Origin: Methylomarinum vadi
Lineage (GTDB): Bacteria; Pseudomonadota; Gammaproteobacteria; Methylococcales; Methylomonadaceae
Assembly: GCF_000733935.1 (NCBI RefSeq)
Contig: NZ_JPON01000001.1
Coordinates: forward strand, 1,674,001-1,738,000
Reading direction: 5' to 3'
DNA: 64,000 bases
The notes beneath the pieces are model-generated. The model made no database searches. It saw only the letters and a list, made by a program, of their open reading frames with translations, and was not told the DNA's origin. Numbering within the stretch: the stretch's first letter is position 1; every line of letters begins with the position of its first letter. The translations under genes and the position numbers were made by a program. This document shows positions 8,361 to 16,774 of the stretch, piece by piece.

Positions 8361-10406
8361 TCAGTTATTAAAAAACTCTTCAATGACATTGGGCTGATTA
8401 AACTCTTTATTCACGATTTTAGTTGCCTCGAGAATCGCTGAAGTTACAAGATTGGCTCCTTTCTCATCCAGCACGAGTCGGGGCGTAATCATCATAAAAA
8501 GTTCGGTCAACTCCTCGGTTTCATCCTGACTCCTGAAAAAAATACCTAAATAAGGAATATCACCCAAAAGCGGAATTTTATTTGCAGTGACATCCGTTTT
8601 ACGTTTAATCATGCCGCCCAGAATCACAGTCTGATTATCATTTAAGACCATATCCGTCGCCAATTCCCTCTTAGAAAAAATCGGTTGTCTGCTGGTACCA
8701 AAATCATCAAAGCCAACCAATCCCTCATCCTTCAACTTAACCTGCAATTGAATCGTGCCGTCAGGGCTGATTGTCGGGGTTACCTCCAGATTTACCGTTA
8801 CGTCATGGCGCTCGAAATCAATTTGTTGACTGGAACCCGAAGTATTGGTTGTCGTTCTCGACTTCGGAACGGCTATATCCTGACCAACATTGATATGTGC
8901 CGTAACACCATTTTTGACGATGATATGCGGATTCGAAAGAACAGTAACATCGGTCTCACTCTCCAGAACCTGCAAGGCGAAAAATTTATTATCGATCAGA
9001 CTCGCAACGCCCAAGGTTGCCCCCGCCCCGGATGCCAACAAGGCCGCATCAGTTAACGAGACATTAAGATCGCTAATGCTATCAGATGTCTCTTTGCTTA
9101 AATACCACTCGACGCCGTATTGCATGCTGTCGGTCAACGTCGCTTCGGCTATCAAGACTTCCACGTGCACTGCCGGCGTCCTATGATCAAGCTTTTGTAA
9201 AACTTTCAGGATCTCGGCATACTCTTCCGGAGTAGCCATGATGAACAGACTATTTGTTTGTTTATCGGCAACGATATTGGCGTCTTTTTCCGAGTCTCCC
9301 ATGATGCCCCTAATCACCCCTTTAACGGTGGTCAATATATCCGTTGCATCTTGACTGGACAGGAAATAATTGAAAAGCTGGCGCCTGTTCCCATCCGCGT
9401 TATCGGTGGCCTCCAAAAATTCGATGACCTTCTCTCTCATTTCTTGATTGGAAAGCACCAAAACCAACTTATCGGCACCTACGACCTCTTCGACTTCAAT
9501 GCCGCGGTTGGGATGGCTGAGTTTTCCTCCCAAAGAAAACTCGAACTTACTTAATATGGCCTTGGTGGCGGATAACGATAAATATTTAGGGGAATAAACC
9601 ATCAGATATTTACCATCAAAATAAGGAATATCAATGGCTTGGTGAATCGTATCGAGTGCTTTGATCTGCGCGCTGGATGCTTTGACAAACAAAGTATTTG
9701 TCGTCGACATCAAAATCGCCTCACCCGGATTGGACAAAAACAATCGAGCCGCGCTCTGAAAATCTTTCACATCGACATAATTACAATGAAAAATTCCTAA
9801 TGTCTCGCCAAGGGAATCCCCCCCCGGCAAACTGACGATTTTGCTGGCATTGCTCGTGACAGCATAAACCCCTAGGTTATATTTGAGATCGACACCATGA
9901 AAACCAAGGAATGTATCGAACAAAACCAGCAAATCTTCTTTCGATATTTGTCCTCGGAAAACAAAATTGACCTTTTTGTCCTTGAAATCATCAAGAATGG
10001 TATAAGGTTTCTGCAAATACTCCTCGAAAAACAGACGTACCAATTCGCGTAAACTAATATCCTGAAAATCCAATTCCACTTTCTCGGTGGATTTATCATC
10101 CTCCTTAGCCTTTATTTTCGCCGTTTTCCTTTCATTTTCGCCCGATAAAGATATATCGCTCAAAATGCCTGCATTTGGACGCTCAGGAATAGTTGCCGTG
10201 GCTTTTGCTTCGCCCTTGTTTTTCAGCAAGGTTTTGTTGCGTGAATAGTTTTTTTCAAAATTCTCGCTTTTTACACGGACTTTCTTACTTTCCTCCAATA
10301 CATCGACAGCATCTTTCTGTGATTTTTGCCATACCTGGCAACCTGAAATCAGAAACGAGCCAAGCATGACCGGCAAAAAAACATAACATTTCCGTAAATT
10401 TTTCAT
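8361..10406 (-). CDS. gspD: Type II secretion secretin GspD
   Basis: 681 aa outer-membrane secretin. A lipoprotein signal ends in LISGC (Cys about 23), so the protein may reach the outer membrane as a lipoprotein. N-domains follow (VELDFQDISLRELVRLFFEEY; the SLGETLGIFHCNYVDV region; an N3-like segment around LLIMATPEEYAEIL-type sequence, here SLFIMATPEEYAEIL). The C-terminal half holds the secretin core: VEVLIAEATL, VLSNPHIIVKNG, the VTVNLEVTPTISPDGTIQL strand and the signature ILGGMIKRKTDV...IPLLGDIPYLGIFF. The ATG overlaps the TGA of the gspC-like gene by four bases (ATGA), so the two are coupled. Together with gspE, F and G it defines a type II secretion system. Confidence 0.9.
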   Translation of the reverse strand: MKNLRKCYVFLPVMLGSFLISGCQVWQKSQKDAVDVLEESKKVRVKSENFEKNYSRNKTLLKNKGEAKATATIPERPNAGILSDISLSGENERKTAKIKAKEDDKSTEKVELDFQDISLRELVRLFFEEYLQKPYTILDDFKDKKVNFVFRGQISKEDLLVLFDTFLGFHGVDLKYNLGVYAVTSNASKIVSLPGGDSLGETLGIFHCNYVDVKDFQSAARLFLSNPGEAILMSTTNTLFVKASSAQIKALDTIHQAIDIPYFDGKYLMVYSPKYLSLSATKAILSKFEFSLGGKLSHPNRGIEVEEVVGADKLVLVLSNQEMREKVIEFLEATDNADGNRRQLFNYFLSSQDATDILTTVKGVIRGIMGDSEKDANIVADKQTNSLFIMATPEEYAEILKVLQKLDHRTPAVHVEVLIAEATLTDSMQYGVEWYLSKETSDSISDLNVSLTDAALLASGAGATLGVASLIDNKFFALQVLESETDVTVLSNPHIIVKNGVTAHINVGQDIAVPKSRTTTNTSGSSQQIDFERHDVTVNLEVTPTISPDGTIQLQVKLKDEGLVGFDDFGTSRQPIFSKRELATDMVLNDNQTVILGGMIKRKTDVTANKIPLLGDIPYLGIFFRSQDETEELTELFMMITPRLVLDEKGANLVTSAILEATKIVNKEFNQPNVIEEFFNN

Positions 10407-10897
10407 TTTAAAAAAGGAAATCCCGCTTGGCCAAATCGTTTCTTTCTCGCCTCTCGGCTACTGTCCACATTGATTTCAATTTTTTTTCCGTTCATTTCCA
10501 AGATTGCCTTGCCATTATTCACAGCCACTAACGTCCAGCCATCCAATTCCTCACCCACGGCAACAAACCCCGCATCGGTCAATACGCCGGCAAATGAAAA
10601 AAACTGAATGATTCCGTTGATTTTTTGTTGTGGAGATACACTTGAAACACGCTGTTTCTGTTTTACTTTCTTCTCTCTCCAGTCCTTTCCTTCCGGGTCG
10701 AAAACATTCTTCACCGGCATATCCATCTGTATGCCATCGTCTTTATTCTGAAACTCAATGGTCTTGAGGCGGATTTTTTCAACATTAAAATATTCTGGCG
10801 AATCAATCGGCCACATCCATCCCAGCAGTGCAACCACAAAAAACAGCAGACTAAGCAAATAGAGGATTTTACTTAGTCTCTGAATGTATAGTTCCAT
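10403..10897 (-). CDS. GspC-like inner-membrane protein
   Basis: 164 aa. A short cytoplasmic N-terminus is followed by one membrane span (about 12-30, ILYLLSLLFFVVALLGWMW) and a periplasmic part. That part ends in a homology-region-like beta domain (VLTDAGFVAVGEELDGWTLVAVNNGKAIL). This arrangement and the position directly before gspD with ATGA overlap fit GspC, which couples the inner-membrane platform to the secretin. It has no PDZ domain, so it is shorter than classical GspC of about 270 aa. The assignment rests on topology and context. Confidence 0.6.
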   Translation of the reverse strand: MELYIQRLSKILYLLSLLFFVVALLGWMWPIDSPEYFNVEKIRLKTIEFQNKDDGIQMDMPVKNVFDPEGKDWREKKVKQKQRVSSVSPQQKINGIIQFFSFAGVLTDAGFVAVGEELDGWTLVAVNNGKAILEMNGKKIEINVDSSREARKKRFGQAGFPFLK

Positions 10898-11185
10898 GAT
10901 GCTCTCAATCTAATACACGTGAACTGACATAAAAATAGAAAACGCGGCCAATCAAAGAACGCATCTCCTTAGTTTTCTTAACTAACAATCAGGTTAGATC
11001 ATTTCCTATGCGCGAGGGAAGTCGGCCTGGCCTACTGGTAGTAAGACACTTATCGCCCAACAACTACAATCCCAAAAAACCAATAATTCGGATTCATTAA
11101 TACCTATCCAAATTCTATTACGGGAATCTTCAAAAAACGCGAACCAAGGGATGCTACAAGTTCGATAGCGACGCCTCCTGTATGC

Positions 11186-11728
11186 TCATTCAATCGCCTT
11201 AATAAAGACCATCATCACATCGCCCATTAACGTGATATTCTTCTCTTCCACGGACGCCTTAATCTCAAATGAACGCCAAGTCATGCCATTGTTGCTATTA
11301 CTCATAGCGGATAAAATCCTGAATAATGCCCGGTGGGAAGAGGTATCGAATTTGACGGATGACGAAATGGAATAGACTCCCTCTGCCATTAACTGAGGCT
11401 CGCCAATATTAAGCGCTTTAATTTTCATCCCATGCTGCGAAGACAGTTGTTCAAATAATCTTTTGGCGGCTTGCTTTGGGGAAATATTCTCGATAAAAAA
11501 AGTTTGCGCCTCGGCCATTTCCAGGGCATAAGGAATCGCGATATCCCCATAGGCGGAAAGAATCTCCTGCTCGGAATTAACGACACTTAAAATACGTTCA
11601 AAATTATTCTCCTGCTGATAATCATTCCCTGATAACTCGTCTCCATTTTCCTCCGTTGAATAGTCGTAAATAGTCAGAACGGCGAGAATAAGTGCAACAG
11701 CCGCAAGAATAACGGTCTTTTTATTCAC
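11186..11728 (-). CDS. GspM/PilO-like membrane protein of the secretion cluster
   Basis: 180 aa, GTG start at 11726-11728. One N-terminal membrane span (KTVILAAVALILAVLTIYDY, about 3-22) is followed by a periplasmic domain. Its pattern (a helical stretch, then SSVKFDTSSHRALFRILSAMS) recalls the ferredoxin-like fold of PilO/GspM. It lies between a lipoprotein gene and the gspC-like gene on the same strand, 6 bases downstream of the lipoprotein gene. A role in the GspL-GspM platform is inferred from context; similarity is too weak to be sure. Confidence 0.45.
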   Translation of the reverse strand: MNKKTVILAAVALILAVLTIYDYSTEENGDELSGNDYQQENNFERILSVVNSEQEILSAYGDIAIPYALEMAEAQTFFIENISPKQAAKRLFEQLSSQHGMKIKALNIGEPQLMAEGVYSISSSVKFDTSSHRALFRILSAMSNSNNGMTWRSFEIKASVEEKNITLMGDVMMVFIKAIE

Positions 11729-11734
11729 GAAAAT

Positions 11735-12196
11735 TTATCGGGATGAAACACTCAACAACGCCACCGTCATATTAGCCACTTGTCCGGAATCTTTATCGAC
11801 GACCGGAAAAAGTATTTTCTTTTTGCTGGCAAAATCGCTTAATGGCAACTGGACTTCATAGCCTTTCTTTTGCGCGGCATCGTGTGTAAACAGGATTAGC
11901 GAATCTTTTTCCTGATTGAACAAGGCTAAGGTCAGCGATTCGCCGCTTTTGTCCTTGAAATAAGCAAGCCTTTCCGGCCTCAAACTAGTTACCTTAACCG
12001 GCTGTTCGTCGATATTGAGTTTTGCCACCACCACCTTGGAAAAATCGAAGCCGGACCGAGTCTGAAACTCCCGTATTCTAGCCAAAGTTTTTTCATGATC
12101 GAGATGACGCATCGATTCATCGTAATCCAGTGAACATCCAGCTGATAGCAATAGCGTAAGCAATGCAACGACAAGAATTTTAATCCGTAATAGCAT
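11735..12196 (-). CDS. Small lipoprotein of the secretion cluster
   Basis: 153 aa. The N-terminus has a basic start, a hydrophobic stretch and a lipobox LLLSAGC (Cys about 21), so it should be a lipoprotein. The residue after Cys is Ser, which favours outer-membrane sorting in the usual rule. The remainder (FDFSKVVVAKLNIDEQPVKVTSLRPERLAYF...) has no domain I recognise. It heads the minus-strand arm of the type II secretion cluster and may be a pilotin-like or assembly factor, but nothing in the sequence proves that. Confidence 0.55.
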   Translation of the reverse strand: MLLRIKILVVALLTLLLSAGCSLDYDESMRHLDHEKTLARIREFQTRSGFDFSKVVVAKLNIDEQPVKVTSLRPERLAYFKDKSGESLTLALFNQEKDSLILFTHDAAQKKGYEVQLPLSDFASKKKILFPVVDKDSGQVANMTVALLSVSSR

Positions 12197-12357
12197 GGCG
12201 AACTCTCCAAAAAAAATATAAAATTATCCGAGCGACTGTAAAAAACCAACAACACTAAAGTTATTAGTGAAGTGAAGCTCTTTTAAAGAGACAAGGGTTT
12301 TTAACGTTCATGAGTTGAATCGGCTATTCTAGCAGCAATTCATAAATTAACAATAAA

Positions 12358-12783
12358 ATGCAGGTCATACCGAAACACGCCGGATTTACCCTTTTTGAAA
12401 TGCTCGTGGTTCTCGTTATTGTAGCTTTGATTTCAACGCTCTTTATGACTAGGATCACAACCCGACCCAAAGCAACGGCGCCAAAAGTCATCCAATTTCT
12501 TAACGACGAGAGAAGTAACGCCCTAAAAAGGCAAAAACCCACCTATATTCAACTACGCAGAGATAGCCTGTATTCAACCTTAACGCAACACAGTTATCAG
12601 TTTGCCGGCAACCTAAACGATGTTTTTAGCGGCAACGATCAATCCCTGCCCTACAAAACGCTAACCGTTTTTTTTCCAGATGGCACCATGACCGCCAACG
12701 ATTTCACACTAACCGAAGGATCAACAATCTATGCAATCTCCACATCGCCCTTTTCCAACAAGATTCGTTTTAAACTGCAATAA
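12358..12783 (+). CDS. GspH-like minor pseudopilin
   Basis: 141 aa. A short leader ends in Gly before FTLFEMLVVLVIVALIS, the prepilin-peptidase site with Glu at +5 and the hydrophobic helix of type IV pilin-like proteins. The rest fits a GspH-type minor pseudopilin (a basic DERSNALKRQKPTYIQLRRD segment, then beta strands). It is the first gene of the plus-strand arm, divergent from the lipoprotein gene, and its 3' end overlaps the 5' end of the gspG reading frame by 53 bases. Confidence 0.75.
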   Translation: MQVIPKHAGFTLFEMLVVLVIVALISTLFMTRITTRPKATAPKVIQFLNDERSNALKRQKPTYIQLRRDSLYSTLTQHSYQFAGNLNDVFSGNDQSLPYKTLTVFFPDGTMTANDFTLTEGSTIYAISTSPFSNKIRFKLQ

Positions 12784-13198
12784 CAAGCATTCCGGTTTCA
12801 CATTAATCGAATTGTTGATAGTGCTGGCGATCATTGGCATGCTGGCCGCTCTGGTCGGCCCCAGGTTGATGACAGCACTTAGTAAATCACAATCGAAAAC
12901 CACTCGTTCTCAAATCGAAATGCTGGCAACCTCGATTGACAGCTTTCGCCTCGACAATGGCCGTTATCCCACTAACAAAGAAGGCTTAAATGCGTTACTG
13001 GAAAAGCCGGAGGGTCTAGTTAACTGGACGGGGCCTTACTTGAAGAAAAAAAGGCTGCCGAAAGATGCCTGGGGCTTTGATTTTTATTACCAAATCCCGC
13101 CGCAAAAAGGCGGCCTCGATTATGACCTCTATTCCCTGGGCGCGGACAATCAAGAAGGCGGAACGGGCGAGAATGCCGACATAGGCAATTGGGAATAA
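12731..13198 (+). CDS. gspG: Major pseudopilin GspG
   Basis: 155 aa as drawn. The cleavage site is in KHSG/FTLIELLIVLAIIGMLAALVGP with Glu at +5. The C-terminal globular domain has the GspG signature: DNGRYPTNKEGLNALL, the GPYLKKKRLPKDAWG loop and the calcium-binding C-terminal region DYDLYSLGADNQEGGTGENADIGNW. GspG forms the shaft of the type II pseudopilus. The ATG at 12731 gives a leader of about 21 residues that lies inside the previous gene. No other ATG exists closer to the cleavage site, so the start is somewhat uncertain. Confidence 0.9.
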   Translation: MQSPHRPFPTRFVLNCNNKHSGFTLIELLIVLAIIGMLAALVGPRLMTALSKSQSKTTRSQIEMLATSIDSFRLDNGRYPTNKEGLNALLEKPEGLVNWTGPYLKKKRLPKDAWGFDFYYQIPPQKGGLDYDLYSLGADNQEGGTGENADIGNWE

Positions 13199-13462
13199 GA
13201 AGACAAACCATGCACTGGCTTCGGTTGATTCTATCGATAGAAAACAATTATTGCGTTGCAAAATCCGGCGCTCTGATCCCGATGCCGACTCTTTCCGGGG
13301 ATTACCGAAACCACTTAGGCGCGAGTTGGGTAAAGCGTAACGAGTCCCAACCAAATTTAATTGTTGGAAATATATGCTTACCAAACCCCGCGCCCCGAGC
13401 CTATTAAACAGAGCTCATCGTATGCGCTCCATTAGAACGCGGGAATTAGGAGTAAACCTAAA

Positions 13463-15085
13463 ATGACCCAGGCCCTCGAAGACAGTATCCTGAAATTAGG
13501 CCTGCTTGACGAAGCAACCCTGCGGCAGGCGGCACAATTACAACCGGAAACCCCCCTCGAAAATAAACTACTCGATATGGGCGTCATTTCCGAAGAGCAG
13601 TTGTTGCAAGCCTATTCGGACATTACCGCCCTACCTATCTGGGATGGCGAAGGCGAACTCTCCGACCCGCTTCCTTTTTCCGAGGAATTTCTCGTTTACA
13701 ACAATATCCTGCCTATCAATAAACTTGATCAGCAATGGTTCATAATCGATAACGCCCAAGACGACGGGTTGGCCGACTTGCTGCGCGAAACCTTTCCCGA
13801 GTCGACCGTTGCAATCTACCCGAATTCCGAATTATCGCAATTGATAGACAAACACTTCCAGGCCAGTGAGCAGCAAAGCGATGAGGAACAAAGCACCACA
13901 AAACTACCGGATATCGAACACCTAAAAGACCTGGCCCTGGAAGCGCCAATCATCAGACTGGTTAACGACATCTTGTCCCACGCGGTCAAATTGGGCGCCT
14001 CCGACATCCACCTGGAACCATCGCGCACGCGCATCGAACTGCGATACCGCATCGATGGCGTTTTGGTTTCGCGGGCAGCCCCGAATTTCGACGAATATCC
14101 CGCCATCGTTTCCCGCATTAAAATTCTCGCCAACCTGGACATCGCGGAGCGCAGGCTGCCTCAAGACGGACGCATTCGCACCAAAAGCAACGGCCGCGAT
14201 ATCGACATCCGGGTCAGCACGATTCCGACACCGCATGGCGAAGACATAGTCATGCGGATTCTCGACCAAAAAAAGCAGGTCCTCAGCCTGGCCAATTCCG
14301 GCCTGTCCGCGAATATCACCGAGATTTTCAAACAACAGCTCAAGCGCAGCCACGGCATCATCTTGGTTACCGGCCCCACCGGTTCGGGCAAAACCACGAC
14401 GCTTTATTCCGCCTTGCAGGAAATCATCGACGGCGAAACGAAAATTATCACGGTGGAAGATCCGGTGGAATACGAAATTCCGGGCATCACCCAGATCCCC
14501 GTCAACGACGCCATCGGCATGCACTTTATCGCCGCACTGCGTTCGATTTTGCGCCACGACCCCGACGTCATCTTTATCGGCGAAATCCGCGACCGGGAAA
14601 CCGCGGAAATCGCCATCCAATCCTCTCTGACAGGCCATCTGGTTCTGTCGACGCTGCACACCAACAGCGCCCTAGGCGCGATCAACCGATTTCTCGACAT
14701 GGGCATCCCCGATTACCTGCTGGCCTCATCGCTCAACGCGGTCAGTGCGCAACGCTTGGTCAGAAAATTGTGCGACGAGTGCAAACAAGCCAACCAAATA
14801 GACCCGCTACTCGCCCAACATTACAATATCCCTGTCGACCAGACCATTTATGAAGCCGTCGGCTGCAAAAAATGCGCGCACACCGGCTACAAAGGCCGGC
14901 TGCCGATCGCCGAATTCAAAGTCGTCGACGGCGAATTGCGCCATGCCATTCTGGAAAACCCCAGCCTCGACAACTTGATCGCTGCCGCCGCCATCAATGA
15001 TCCCAGTAATCTGATCAGCGATGGGATAGCCAAAGTCGTCGAAGGACTGACGAGCATAGACGAAGTCATGCGCACCGCAGGATAA
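13463..15085 (+). CDS. gspE: Type II secretion ATPase GspE
   Basis: 540 aa. An N-terminal GspE/PilB N1-type domain (about 1-150) precedes the ATPase. Visible elements are the SDIHLEP arginine-finger region, Walker A GPTGSGKTTT, the Asp box IITVEDPVEYEI, Walker B VIFIGEIRDRETA and the His box LSTLHTNSA. A zinc-binding knuckle follows (CDECKQ... and CKKCAHTGYKGR). It powers pseudopilus assembly from the cytoplasmic face. The ATG at 13463 lies about 10 bases after TAGGAG. GspF follows after two bases. A 264-base gap, with no convincing gene, separates it from gspG. Confidence 0.92.
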   Translation: MTQALEDSILKLGLLDEATLRQAAQLQPETPLENKLLDMGVISEEQLLQAYSDITALPIWDGEGELSDPLPFSEEFLVYNNILPINKLDQQWFIIDNAQDDGLADLLRETFPESTVAIYPNSELSQLIDKHFQASEQQSDEEQSTTKLPDIEHLKDLALEAPIIRLVNDILSHAVKLGASDIHLEPSRTRIELRYRIDGVLVSRAAPNFDEYPAIVSRIKILANLDIAERRLPQDGRIRTKSNGRDIDIRVSTIPTPHGEDIVMRILDQKKQVLSLANSGLSANITEIFKQQLKRSHGIILVTGPTGSGKTTTLYSALQEIIDGETKIITVEDPVEYEIPGITQIPVNDAIGMHFIAALRSILRHDPDVIFIGEIRDRETAEIAIQSSLTGHLVLSTLHTNSALGAINRFLDMGIPDYLLASSLNAVSAQRLVRKLCDECKQANQIDPLLAQHYNIPVDQTIYEAVGCKKCAHTGYKGRLPIAEFKVVDGELRHAILENPSLDNLIAAAAINDPSNLISDGIAKVVEGLTSIDEVMRTAG

Positions 15086-15087
15086 CC

Positions 15088-16263
15088 ATGCCGCAATACC
15101 AATACACCGCCATTTCCCCATCGGGCGAACAAATCAAGGGCGTGGAAAGCGCCAATAGTCTCGATAATCTTTCCCTATTATTGAAACGACGTAAGCTGAT
15201 ACTGGTCAAAGCCAAGGAACTGAAAAAGCAACCGGTTTCTTTCAACCATACCTTGCGCCTCATCATCGAACTTAACGATCTCCTCGGCAGCGGACTGGTA
15301 TTGGAACGAGCGTTGCAGATTATCGCCTCGGACAGCTCGGACCCCCGCTTCAGCAAGCTCTGCGAGCAAATCCGCCAACAACTGAAAAGCGGCCTGTCAC
15401 TGTCCCAGGCCTTGCAACAAATCGGCAGCTTCGACAGTTTATTGATTCCACTGATTCAAGCCGGCGAGGCCAGCGGGCAGTTAACCGAATCACTCGCCAT
15501 TCTCGACCACTACTATCAATCCAAAAAACAGCTGCGCAGCGACATCATCGCCAGCATGGCGTATCCTTCGATCCTGGTCATCGTCAGCATTATCTCGCTG
15601 ATTGCCCTGGCGCTTTACGTGATTCCGGTGTTCAAGGATATTTTCGCCGACAACATGGACAATCTACCATTAGGCGCCCTTATCAGCTTCCAAGTCAGCG
15701 ATTGGGTGACCGCCAACGGTTTCTGGCTGTTGATTGCCTGCGCAACGCTTTTTGTCGTTCTGTCCCTGGCCGTCAAACATAACGACACAATTCGCCACCA
15801 CTGGCATGTGTTACTATTCAAACTACCCTTGTTCGGCAATCTGGTCAGCCAGAACGAGGCCGCTAACACCTTTAGCGTCCTGTCGGTACTATTGAAAAGC
15901 GGCGTGCCGCTGGTCAAATCGATGCAAATCACACAAAAAGTATTGTCGAACGAACCACAACAACAAGGCATGGAAGCGTGTATCCGCCAGCTCAAACAAG
16001 GCCGCCCCTTATCGAAAGCAATGGAACATATTCCCTATCTTCCCACCATCGCCCGTCGCCTGATCAACGTCGGCGACGAAAGCGGCAACCTGGCCCATAG
16101 CAGCGAAAAGGCCAGCCAAATCATCCAACGCGAACTTCGTAACACGCTCAAGGGCTTGGTTGCCTTACTCGAACCCGTCATCATCTTGGTCATGGGAGGC
16201 GTCATCGGCTTCGTCGTCATCTCGATGCTATTGGCCGTCTTCAGTATGTCGGATCTGGTCTAA
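15088..16263 (+). CDS. gspF: Type II secretion inner-membrane protein GspF
   Basis: 391 aa, a normal length for GspF/PilC platform proteins. Two T2SSF domains are visible: residues about 55-180 (LIIELNDLLGSGLVLERAL... LIPLIQAGEASGQL) and about 255-380 (NTFSVLSVLLKSGVPLV... INVGDESGNLA). There are three membrane spans (around 155-180, 205-225 and 365-388). It starts two bases after gspE. The plus-strand arm ends here. Confidence 0.92.
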   Translation: MPQYQYTAISPSGEQIKGVESANSLDNLSLLLKRRKLILVKAKELKKQPVSFNHTLRLIIELNDLLGSGLVLERALQIIASDSSDPRFSKLCEQIRQQLKSGLSLSQALQQIGSFDSLLIPLIQAGEASGQLTESLAILDHYYQSKKQLRSDIIASMAYPSILVIVSIISLIALALYVIPVFKDIFADNMDNLPLGALISFQVSDWVTANGFWLLIACATLFVVLSLAVKHNDTIRHHWHVLLFKLPLFGNLVSQNEAANTFSVLSVLLKSGVPLVKSMQITQKVLSNEPQQQGMEACIRQLKQGRPLSKAMEHIPYLPTIARRLINVGDESGNLAHSSEKASQIIQRELRNTLKGLVALLEPVIILVMGGVIGFVVISMLLAVFSMSDLV

Positions 16264-16455
16264 ACGCCTGTCCACCACCCCATCGAGAGTCGACTGGAAG
16301 AAGACGCAGACACTTTTCCGCCCCAGCCATCTGTCGCCCATTTGAACGGGGCATAAACCATTCGCAGCCCGCATTAAGCGCTGCGAAATGCGACACATTG
16401 GAGACGCGAACATCCCGGATTCCGCTACGCTGCATCCTAGCTACCGTTTTTTTGC

Positions 16456-16487
16456 GTTGGGTTTCGCTTGTGCTCTACCCAACCTAC
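16456..16487. repeat. GTTGGGTT palindromic intergenic repeat
   Basis: GTTGGGTTTCGC, spacer, then CTACCCAACCTAC, a slightly diverged copy of the family seen at 23302, 27154 and 49932. Confidence 0.65.
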
Positions 16488-16671
16488 ATTTGATTTTTAC
16501 GACGGCCTCCGGAGGGCGAGGGAGATTAGGGCGTCGCTTTGTGACTTTCATCGCCATGTCGATGTGCTGAGCGCATGCGGCGCACATCATATCGCGACCG
16601 ATGCGCCTCACTCAGTTCGGCGCATTACAACTGTCGAGTTTACCAATCCATCGTGCAATAAAACGAGACAT

Positions 16672-16701
16672 AAAAAAAGGGGAGCCGAGGCTCCCCTTTT
16701 T
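16672..16701 (-). terminator. Bidirectional Rho-independent terminator
   Basis: A perfect stem, AAAAGGGGAGCC-gag-GGCTCCCCTTTT type, with A-runs on one side and T-runs on the other. It lies about 75 bases past the stop of the giant surface-protein gene, and on the other strand it could also end the gspF transcript. Confidence 0.85.
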
Positions 16702-16774
16702 ACTACAACAAACGTGTTGTCAACATCCGATCCACATCATGCGAACACGATACGGACCGTGACGAAGCGATTAA

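Larger units (their letters stand above)
16264..16774. other. Intergenic stretch with repeats and a terminator
   Basis: About 510 bases between convergent gspF and the giant surface-protein gene. It contains one copy of the GTTGGGTT palindromic repeat (16456-16487), a sequence TGCTGAGCGCATGCGGCGCACATCAT at 16563-16588 that recurs in variant form at about 23187-23215, and a strong hairpin terminator at 16672-16701. No gene is supported. Confidence 0.6.

Noticed and set aside
13189-13407. Short frame between gspG and gspE as a possible gene
   Set aside because: No domain, no pilin motif and no good start signal; the gap is better treated as non-coding.
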